Origin: Conchocele bisecta
Taxonomy: Eukaryota > Mollusca > Bivalvia > Lucinida > Thyasiridae
Assembly: GCA_029237695.1 (NCBI GenBank)
Contig: CM055271.1
Location: 78,627,488-78,691,487, forward strand
DNA: 64,000 nucleotides
Reading direction: 5' to 3'
Below are positions 54,631-64,000 of this stretch, piece after piece. Below the pieces are notes generated by a model. That model did no database searches, was not told the origin of the DNA, and saw nothing but the letters and a program-made list of their open reading frames with translations. The first letter of the stretch is position 1; every line of letters starts with the position of its first letter. The translations under genes were made by a program, and so were the position numbers.

Positions 54631-54949
54631 GTTGCGGGAAGTAACTCTGCAGAATTCTTCCGTATCGTCCGTACCAAGAATTATGGTGCTCTCCGTAGGT
54701 TTCCCATGCAAAGTACCAAATCACCTGATTCGCACTTCAGCTGTTAATTGCGACATATTTTCTGTATTTTTCAATTGAAAGAAATGTCAGTATTATACCG
54801 ACATTCATTTGTGTGGAATAAGTACAGAAAAATATGTCACAATTAACAGCTAAATTCCGATTCGGTACTCTGCAGGAGAAACCTATGGAGCACCGTAACT
54901 CTGGATACGGACGATAACTGAGTAGTCTGCAGAGTTACTTGCCGCAACT
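54631..54949. mobile_element. Long family O-like palindrome
   Basis: GTTGCGGGAAGTAACTCTGC faces CTGCAGAGTTACTTGCCGCA. The arms of about 150 bp also share TCCGTATCGTCCGTACC and TCGGTACTCTGCAGG-type blocks; the centre is AT-rich around 54800. Confidence 0.75.
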
Positions 54950-55199
54950 ACTCCAAACGTGGAGTCGTGACTGATGAAGATTCTCCAAAATGTTCCACAA
55001 ATATGGAATTCAGGGTGAACATTTTTCTCCCCAGTGACAATTGGTGCCGAACGAAGGAGTGTGACTGATAAATACTCCCAAAATTGTACCCAAACAATTG
55101 GAATTCGGAGACAAAATTAAGATGGAATTTGATGACGAATTTCAATTTGACGGGGAAGAATGTCACGGTGCACAACTGACTATGGGGAGGAAGTGTGTA

Positions 55200-55300
55200 T
55201 GATCTGTGCCTGGTTAGCTTGGTTGGTAGAGCCATGGGCATAGCTAACGGTAAACATGAGGTCCCCGGTTCGATTCCGGGCCGGTATGCATCTTTCTCAC
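55200..55300 (+). repeat. tRNA-derived SINE-like copy 2
   Basis: A box TAGCTTGGTTGGTAGAGCC and B box GGTTCGATTCC, with a longer middle than copy 1, then GCATCTTTCTCACTTTGTGA. It shares upstream AAGTGTGTAT with copy 1. Confidence 0.7.
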
Positions 55301-56090
55301 TTTGTGACACAAGTAAACCGTTTTGTTTTTAAAGAAATGGCTATCACCGGTATAAATATCATCTTCACAAAATTTGATTCGGGCCAATAGAAATCAACAG
55401 CCGGAGCGGAATGCTTGCAGTAATCATGGTAATAGAAATCTAATTCCAAAATGAATTTTATCACGTTTCAAAAATAAATTATATTTTTCTAATAAAATTA
55501 ATATCAATATGTTCACCATTTTATTATGGTTAATATGCAATTCACAGTCTCCTTTCAGCTTGAAATTGAAAGACATTATGAAAAGTTGTGTTGATCTCAG
55601 AAATTATCATGTCGACTATAGGATCGCGTCGAAATAATGTTAACATAATAGAAAAAACGTAATTTGATACCGACGCAAAAGGAAACAAAACGCTAAATTG
55701 GTGCTTCGTTTTGCCATATTATACCGTAGATCAAACAGTACAATTTGATTGTATGAGAAAATAAATATATTGTGAGCATGGTGGTGTCTATTAATTGTTC
55801 TTGATATTCGGAACGGCAACATTCTTTTTGTCCAAGAAATTGTCAATGTGAAGGTTTGGCTGTTTGTCTCGCAATAACCCGCTGATTTATATTTGCGCAC
55901 CATAATATGTGGAGAATAAAAACAGATCACCAATACAGCTGACTTTCTAGTCACTTTGAATTAAATAGATGGGATAGAATTGTGAAAATTTTGGATTTAA
56001 ACACGGATACATTGTTGCAGTTGTTTTATTTATTGACACCGGTTTATTGTTGCTGGTGTGTTGCTGGTGTGATGCGGCACCATATTAATG
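55300..56090. other. Intergenic, nothing recognised
   Basis: AT-rich. The minus-strand open frame at 55640-55954 has no splice or family support. Confidence 0.4.
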
Positions 56091-56512
56091 TCGTGTAACA
56101 CCACCTTAATATCGTTTAAAACTGTACCAATGCCGTGTAACAGCACACGACACTACGTTAGTGTAGTGTAATACCATAATCGTCAATTGGTCAAGGCAAT
56201 CGTGCGTCAAAATTATTGCATATCGTGTGGAATTTGGTGTCGTGTGCGTGCCGTGTGGAGACGGTGTCGTGTTCGTTCGTGTGTTCACTTACACGCTGAC
56301 CCCACTGTAAATTGTGAGTGAGTGATTTACGTATATAATGAAAAGGTTACTTAATTTGCAAGTGGATATATGCCAATCGTTCCACAGTGCAACGATATTG
56401 CGCTCCTACAGTCGCGTAATATCGCACTCTACGGAACGCGTGCATATATTCACATGGAAATGAAATAACATATAAATACACCGTGTCATGAGAACCTGCT
56501 GATAACGCCACC

Positions 56513-56731
56513 TGGGACCCGTTTCACTAAACAAGTTCGTAAGTGCTGACTTTGCCTGTAGAATAACATTTACACTGACGGCCGATGCTGGAAACTCTTA
56601 TTGATATGTTCACGTGTACTGATGTGCGTCTGTACGTGCAAAATGGTAACGTTCATTAACCAAGTAACCATGTTAGTAGAAATATTCGTATGAACATTTG
56701 TATCGCAAAGAGTTTAGTGAAACGGGTCCCT
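56513..56731. mobile_element. Family B hairpin MITE, diverged copy
   Basis: GGGACCCGTTTCACTAAACA to GAGTTTAGTGAAACGGGTCC; the interior is unlike other B copies. Confidence 0.65.
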
Positions 56732-56824
56732 GGTTGTCATCCCTTAAATACTAATACAGCCCATGTCAGGTTTAAACCAACAAACACATGTATAAACAAT
56801 AGGCAATCGTTTGTTTGTGGACCT

Positions 56825-56955
56825 GCAGCCTATTTCACCAACATTGCAAAATATACTTTTCTAGCAAAGTATACTTTAAGGGAGAAATCTTCAATTTTAG
56901 GATAAATTTATTAATTGTTATTATACTGAATGTATTACATTATCACAGCCATTTT
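56825..56955. mobile_element. Family A half copy
   Basis: GCAGCCTATTTCACCAACAT to ATTATCACAGCCATTTTCGG, ending at the centre of the palindrome. Confidence 0.68.
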
Positions 56956-57439
56956 CGGACCATTGTATTCTGGCGGGCAATAACTTCCGTGCACTACACT
57001 TCATTCTTCAGCACCATAGGCATTCGGCGTGTTTCGGCTTTCATCGGAATAGATATATATATGAACAAGGCTTATAGCGAAATGTGCACGTGTTCATTTG
57101 AGAATTATTGTTATCTTGTTGAAATATCACAATTAGAACATGATTATGCAAATAATATTGAATTATAATTGGTTTTCCTGGGTCGGACATGACCTCGCAT
57201 CATAATGAATGAAATAATGTCTTTAATGTTCTAACGTCAATATTGTAGTGGTAAGTTCATATGTTCATTTGCGAATTATCGTTATCCTGCAGAAATACAT
57301 AATACTGCTTTGGATCTAGGCTGAAAAAAAATTAACTTAGAATTTGAATCTGCGTGTTAAAATTGCGAAAACCGCGGCCGAATATCGACTTTTTCCTGAT
57401 TTCCATGGCAACCGTTAACTTAACAAGAAAGTACAAATA

Positions 57440-58250
57440 TTTATAATGTCGGCCAGAATGTAACTGTCCGTTCAGCTATTCGTGTTGAAAGCAAACTTTC
57501 GCATTTTCGCACTTTCGCATTTTTCTGCACCTTTATGTTGCAGAGAAATAAAAAAAATAGTCTGGTGTAAGTTTTTATAAACCAAGATGGCCGCCAATTC
57601 CAAGACGATCACCGTGTCTGAAAATGACAGAACCCACATTATATCACTTTCTTTCACTTGTTTAGAGCTCATTACTTATGCACTTTCAGCAGATAAAGAC
57701 ATGTACTGAAGCCAGGAAACATGAGCAGAGAAATCTAAAACAGATTCGTCATTTTTTTGTTTCAAAATGGCCACCATGAAACATAACGTAACTCTCAGTC
57801 GACAGATACTATCTTGCAACAACCGGATTATCCATATTTCAACACAGCATGATACCAATAATTATCACAAATGTAAACATGTTATTGATAATAATATCCA
57901 ATAAGCAATAACCCATGTAATTCAGTCATTTTACTTTTAAAAATGGCTGCCGTGAATCACCTTGCCAGTTCTATTTGATATATATGTTAGCGTTCAGTAG
58001 CGGCAAAGTATCTTCATTCCTAACAAATGAATTGCGGACTGAAGCCATCAATATGTGACTATTTTAATTTCATACATATACGAGCAACACAATCCGTTCG
58101 TCAAGCAATTTTATTTTAAAATGGCCGCTATAAAGCAAATTGTAACAGCTCTTCGATAAATCATACGTTGAAAATGCCGTATGTAGCAGCTCTTCGATAA
58201 ACGTTGAAACTCCCGTCTTATTTGAATTAAAATACAGCATGTTATACAGA
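57440..58250. repeat. Degenerate tandem repeat with ATGGCCGCC motif
   Basis: AAGATGGCCGCCA (57583), CAAAATGGCCACCAT (57764), AAAAATGGCTGCCGT (57938) and AAAATGGCCGCTAT (58118) recur about every 180 bp, with similar neighbouring text (AGCATGTTATACAG, CAGTCGACAGAT). Coding is not supported. Confidence 0.5.
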
Positions 58251-59470
58251 TTTATGTTTGTGTGATGTCGATAACTATGTTTAAGTGTTACATTGGTCAC
58301 GGCCTGGGAAATTCGACCAGCAGACTCTGATCAGGGCATACACTGGCCACGATTTAACCAAATTGACGCTGTTTATTTCCCTGAACAACAAGTTATTACC
58401 AATCTAACCATTGCACGATTCCTAATGATGATTTACACACAACAGATGTATGTTACACACTTCTTTACCAACCGGCTCAATATGTAACTTGGCTTTTTGT
58501 TTTATTTTCAATATACACATGGTGGAACAGTCATGTAGCTTTTAATTGTCGGAAGATTCTATTTTAAAGCATCTAAATCATGAGCGCAATGTGAGAACCT
58601 GTTCGATATAGCATTATTATATCATCTGTATAATGCCTTAATTTGTGGGATCCGTTGTAATCAATAAACAATGCTACCGTATGATAGAATGGGATATAAA
58701 TTAATAGTTTGCCGAAAATAATCATGGCTAATGCACAATTTATGCATCATGTAGTTTTCCCGTAGGTACTGGATGTGCCTATAAGACATCAATATTTAAA
58801 TAACAATAATACAATGATTGTCACTTTAATCGATTGGATACAATCCAAACATTTGTTTTGATTGAAAACACATTTTACAATGACATACAACATGCTACAT
58901 GTAGGGAGAGCCGTGTTTAAACATAATCAACTCATAACATATGGAACAGTATACAGACTGAGTAGTTAGACATGTTGACCATATGATAACGAACCTGATG
59001 GCAATGACACAGCTATGGAAATGCCCGTGGATAGTACTCAACTAACTTACATGGTACCATAAAACATTCATTAATACTGTTGCAAAGACAGGAACTATGA
59101 GTGTGGTTACATGTCATTAGCAAACATATCGGTAGGTCTGTTGGTGATAAATGCGATTGTTTTGTTATTACATAATACAATCCAATACATGTATCATTAT
59201 GTGTTTATCATATAAAACTTATTGTGTGTGGCAGAAACATTCTGCATGCCAATCGATTATATTTCCACAGAACTATTTTCGAATACACTGTGATATGTTC
59301 AGGAATAATTATATTTTGCTTGTTGGTCTATGCATGTGAGTATAAATTATAGTATAACAGCACATCGTATCCGTTGTTGTTGGTGGTTAAAGACATCTTT
59401 ATGTCATTCCTAATATTTTAAACATATATGTCATAAATGGGCCAAGTAAGTAGTTGTGTATTTTTTTTTT
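58250..59470. other. Intergenic, nothing recognised
   Basis: A fragment with CAGACTCTGATCAGGGC at 58323 may be a family K remnant. Otherwise AT-rich sequence without supported features. Confidence 0.4.
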
Positions 59471-59475
59471 TATAA

Positions 59476-60113
59476 GTGGAACACGTTAAATTACGAAGCC
59501 AGAATAGTAGATCATCAGGTTGTTTTCTCCATGACATAATCTCACAGGGTGCAATGTACACATCCGAGATATGCCGATTGAACCAGGAAGTGATGGATTG
59601 TTTTCGCACTTTCGGTTTTACTTTGGTTTTGAAACCTAGGGCGACCAACTGTCCGGGGGGAGGTAATTTTCTAGAATTATTTAGCACGATTATTTAATAC
59701 TATAGTGTGTTTGTTGGGTAATTGTGGGTAGGGTCTTGTGGGGCTTTTGTTGTATTTTTACTTTTCTTGTAGTGTTTATTGAGTTCTCTTGGGAATCGTA
59801 CACCGCTGGTCGGGGAGTGCGTGTTTTCACGCTTTTAAAGGCTCTGAGACCACCGCTGTACGCGTGCCATGTATTTGATGCAAAGTGTTCGGTTTCTGGT
59901 TTTCCCTGGATCTCTGATCTCCTTTGGGTATATACCACTTTCTATCTTAAGTATTCAGTCTATTGTTTTAGGTACGAGGAGAACAGGGGTAACAGGGGTA
60001 ACAGGGGAGTAATGGTGAATGGGAAGAGGGACCGGCCCTGGCTGGAGCTCACAACAGAGGATCACATCACCGTGGACTATTATAAATATAAACATATTAA
60101 ATTGTACATTTAA
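59476..60113 (+). other. Two unassigned open frames, possible retroelement debris
   Basis: 59476-59697 reads KLRSQNSRSSGCFLHDI and YTSEICRLNQEVMDCFRTFG, vaguely like the end of a reverse-transcriptase/RNase H region in DIRS-type elements. 59724-60113 reads 129 codons ending DRPWLELTTEDHITVDYYK, with a GGGTAACAG triplet repeat at 59985-60007. Neither is firmly identifiable. Confidence 0.25.
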
Positions 60114-60179
60114 TTTTGTGTCACTCGTCCATCTCTGCCAGTGTAGATACGCCCTTTAATCGCATATTTCACTAAATTC

Positions 60180-60290
60180 AGTCATACCTTTTTTGGGCTA
60201 CCAACTTTTCATTTGGGCTAGTGAAATATGGGATTCCAAAATTTTTACTAGCCCAAATATTTTTATTTGGGCTACCATGCCGATTCGGCG
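60180..60290. repeat. Small hairpin cluster with TTGGGCTA motif
   Basis: TTTGGGCTA occurs three times and TAGCCCAAA once within 90 bases, allowing hairpins (CATTTGGGCTAGT with ACTAGCCCAAATA). Confidence 0.55.
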
Positions 60291-61960
60291 AGTGTCAAGC
60301 ACTGTATGATATAAAAAAAAAGTAATCGGTGATGTAGATAGGTCGTTAAACAATTGTACATATAGAGGTGCATTGCTGAAAGCTGCCAATAGTACACATG
60401 TGCCAATGGGATTTCTAGGAGAAGAATTCACATAAGTGTAAAACGTGTTTTCTATGGAATAAAGTAGTATTTTACATATGTAAATATGGTCATTACTTGT
60501 CACGTAGTCTGTAAGACACACATTAATAGACATTAATGATCGAGTTGTGGTAATATAAACAGTTATAAATGTACGGTATGTTCAGCATATTTATTATTTA
60601 TACACAAATGTTTTCGAAAACACATTTAGTCACATTAAATATAACAATAGTGTACATCGTATGCTATCTTTGGAAGTGGTATGTGACGGTACCATTGTAC
60701 AATGCAGTATGTTTTGATAAACGACAGTGTGCTGGTGAGCTACATGGAGAGGTGCGACTTATAATGGGACCATACACGGACATCGATTGAGCCGCGATTA
60801 CAAGATTTGCACTGCTATTATTTGTTTATTTGTGTGTTCATTATATTTTATGGTACTAAAGGTAATAAATGGTTTTAGTACATACATTATATTTATTATG
60901 ACATTTCATATGAGTGATCATTATTAATGGAAGTGAACAACATTAATCGGTGGCATATTATTATCCACCACCAGGCTAACGCAATAACTGCGCTTTTCTC
61001 ATAGCTGTTAGGAACTACAGCTTATCTTGCATATTAAATCAATGTATTGAATTTGTGCATGCGAAATGAATAGTAATCATATACAGGTAACACGTGTACA
61101 CAGTTACATATTTGATACACTCGTGAAATAATTTGAAGCAAAAAAACGTCACTATATAAAATGTGCCAGTCTACTCCATGCTGACATTATTTGTTTGTAC
61201 ATATATAATATTAATATTAAGTTTTGTGCTTCTTGTAGAGTGAAATCCGTTACACAAGATGTACTTTTATATAGAAAAATACGAGATTTTTAATATGTAA
61301 ACTGATAAAAGTAGTATTTCATTGTAAACATTTGTGAATGAACAAATGAATTTGCATAATTGCGTAATTAATTGTCGATAACTGTTAAATGATGTAAATA
61401 GGACAAATAGCAGAACACATGAACATGCAATATTCTCAACATATGGGAGCCATTTTTAATCTCTCTAATATGTAAGCGGAACGATGAACAACAGGGGAAC
61501 ATAGCACATGATAAATACTATGAATCTATGAACAGACACATATGACAATAAAACAAAATACATATGCAGTCAGATGTTTAGCTCGGATATTGATAGAACA
61601 ATCATTTGGTGGCCATTTTGTTTTACTTAGTTCCGTTGTTAATTACCGAATCAGCATATAATAGTTGCACTGGTTGCTACTTATGTGTTACCACATTATG
61701 AAACCCCATTATTTAAGATAGGCGCAAGTTTCAGGTTTGTAAATGCATATGTGATGATGTGTCTTGTATACCAATTCAATTCAAAGTGGAGTAAGTCATT
61801 AAGTACTATGTGCACATTGTAAACATTGTAAGGTTCTGAACGCCAATAGCATACACATTCTTATTTTAAATATCATTATTTAGGTAGATACGTGTTTTAA
61901 ATAAAGAAGAATACCGTAAAAGAAAGTAATGGAATATCTATTAATTAGCGAACTGTTGTT
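60290..61960. other. Intergenic, nothing recognised
   Basis: AT-rich unique-looking sequence, no supported exon, RNA gene or mobile element ends. Confidence 0.45.
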
Positions 61961-61965
61961 GATTG

Positions 61966-62665
61966 GTTACATTATCGGCTGCTATGGTTACGCCAGATTT
62001 TGTGTAATTTATGACATTAACTTATAAATATAAGCCCGAGTCAAATATATATGCATCCTATTAATGAAATCATACTTCACAAGTTTATTGACAGTAATCA
62101 CTGTAACAACTGTTCACATTGTGTCTGTATTTATTCCACAGAGAATTCACGGTTACCATGGAAATGTCCAAAATTGTGGCACTCGGCCGCGGTTTACGTA
62201 ATTGTAACACGCGGATTCGGTTTCTATGATTAATTTTACATAGAAATAGATGCATTTCATGAAGTTCTACTCTGTGTATGGGGTAAATCGCAAAATATAC
62301 GTCGTAAAGAAGGCTGTCCAGTGAACTAGTTACTGATTTGTTAGAATATCGGTTGCTATGGTTACCACAATCTTTCGTTTAATTTTGAAATTTACGTATA
62401 AATATAAGCCCGAGTCAAGTATAAGTGTAACCTGATAATAAACTTATATTATCACATGTTCATTGACAGTAATGACTACAGCAAAATTTACGGTTACCAT
62501 GGAAATGTCCAAAATTACGGCATTCGGCCGCGGTTTACGCAATTTTAACACGCGGATTCGGTTTCTACGATGAATTTCACATACAGATAGATGTAGTTCA
62601 TAAAGTTCTACTCTGGGTAGGGGTAACTCGAAAAATAAGCGTCGTACAGAAGGCTGTCCAATAGG
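61966..62665. repeat. Diverged tandem duplication, two units
   Basis: GCTATGGTTACGCCAGATTT...GGTTACCATGGAAATGTCC...CGGCCGCGGTTTACG and GAAGGCTGTCCA occur in both 61966-62325 and 62332-62665. A single related block (AAACCGCGGCCGAATATCG inverse, CCATGGCAACCG) is at 57365-57420. Confidence 0.7.
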
Positions 62666-64000
62666 GTATATAATACATAGAAAAATACAATTTTATTATA
62701 TCATTTTGTTACAATACGAGCTTGTGTCCGACCAGAAGTTTGTCACACCAGGGTGACACCGGGCTAGTCTACTGAAGGGACGGAACACCAAGCACGTTGT
62801 GGACAGAGACAACAAGGTATATCTTTACAAGTATGATAAGCACAAACAATAGATGAATATGTCAGTACGGAAAACGACCCTAGCAGCCACCGCCACAGGC
62901 CCTTGCACAACCAAGGCACATCCTCGATTCTGGAACAGGTAGGTAGTCAAAAGTAAACGTCATCATAATCTGGATAAATATCCAATGTTAGAGATCATCT
63001 AAACAACTCCGGCTTCCGCCCTGATGGGAGTGACGTTATAATAACGTCGTAAAGTTACTGGTTCTTAGGAGATACTGAGCCTACTCGGGCGGATGGGGTC
63101 CATAACGCATCGGTGAACGTCCCTATCGATTCTTCACGTCCTTTGACGGAATGACGGAATATGCCCCACTCGATTACGCCCTTGGTCCACGCGGAGCAGA
63201 GTCCCCGCTAACACACGGTGTCGTGTCGTGGACTCCAGAATAAGTAAATAACTCTGTGTTGCGTACTGAATTACGCAGACACAAAGTAGGGAAGTGCCGT
63301 CGCTCGTTGCTGACTGGCTGGCTGCCTGGCTGGTGTACTGGCCATGGACTACAAAACACCAACGGTGTTGTTACCAGAATGAAACATGATTATAGTCTCA
63401 ATAATAATCACAGTAGTGCACATGAAATCAATATCCTGATTGCATGGCAATACTAAACATCATCATATATTACAATGATGAAACATGATACAATGCAATG
63501 TACACAAAGATATTTTCTCTAATTGGAAGAAGGGGGCTGATGGAATTCATAAGTCGGAAAATGCGATATAATACATTAATGAACAGCCCCTATATCTAGT
63601 GTACACAACGATATACCTCTTCACAGCCGTACATGTGAATACAGACGTCATTCACAGTTATTTACCATTAGTAAACAAATATTTGATTGCGACAGGCCTT
63701 ACCTTGATCAGACTGCCCGTGGCCAACTGCGCTAACTTAATAAAGAGCAACTGTGCCAAGTATTCTCCTGTACAGACTCACAGTATTACATTACATTACA
63801 TTTACTAATCATAAACACTGTATACTCTAATCAGACTGTAGGATTCCACAGGCTGACCCAAAGCATCAGTGATTGAACCACATTATACTTCACATCATGT
63901 CCTTATTGCAGATTGCCGATGTATAAATCAGTGCACTTAGAGCAGAACTGTCTGATCGGGCCCATCTTGGTCGCAATAGCATTTACAATATCTACAACAC
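62666..64000. other. GC-richer non-repeat sequence, exons not established
   Basis: The stretch 62700-63340 is richer in GC than its surroundings. An ATG at 62859 opens 26 codons (MSVRKTTLAATATGPC and on) to an AG|GTAGGT donor at 62938, which could be a first exon. A short frame with TEPTRADGVHNASVN follows at about 63070. Neither matches a known family. From 63460 to the end nothing was recognised. Confidence 0.25.

Overview
The window is eukaryotic nuclear DNA, most likely from a mollusc and probably a bivalve. It has small phase-compatible exons in long AT-rich introns, a secreted coiled-coil/C1q-domain protein (a family greatly expanded in bivalves), a cytosolic-type sulfotransferase exon, and an extreme load of palindromic non-autonomous transposons. 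There is one 500-base assembly gap. No bacterial-style operon, CRISPR array, rRNA or intact viral gene was seen.

Positions 1-29001 (+): the last twelve coding exons of one gene. All eleven internal junctions agree in reading phase, giving 498 codons plus a stop. The 5' part lies before the window. The protein looks like an uncharacterised glycosidase-like enzyme: Trp/Tyr/Asp-rich barrel-type motifs first, then a beta-rich C-terminal part. Its introns are packed with hairpin elements, several ending within 2-40 bases of an exon.

Positions 28187-47000: a possible antisense terminal exon inside the last intron, a convincing minus-strand terminal exon encoding a tyrosine-rich tail (30538-30709), the gap (31490-31989), an isolated sulfotransferase exon (36698-36881), a 52-bp tandem array, and a 33-bp minisatellite of about 1.9 kb that is open for up to 400 codons.

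Positions 47643-51178 (+): a two-exon gene for a secreted C1q-domain protein, with a possible TATA box and polyadenylation signal. A truncated tandem copy of the C1q 3' end follows it.

Positions 51180-64000: mostly non-coding. It holds two tRNA-derived SINE-like copies, a 320-bp palindrome, a 38-bp tandem array and degenerate duplications.

Repeat families are labelled A-Z here for convenience; the labels are mine. Boundaries come from reading by eye and may be off by a few bases. The genes do not obviously form one pathway; they look like independent neighbours separated by transposon-rich DNA. The two least explained features are the foldback elements whose inverted arms are made of short tandem repeats (families E, F and U) and the way mobile elements crowd up to splice sites.
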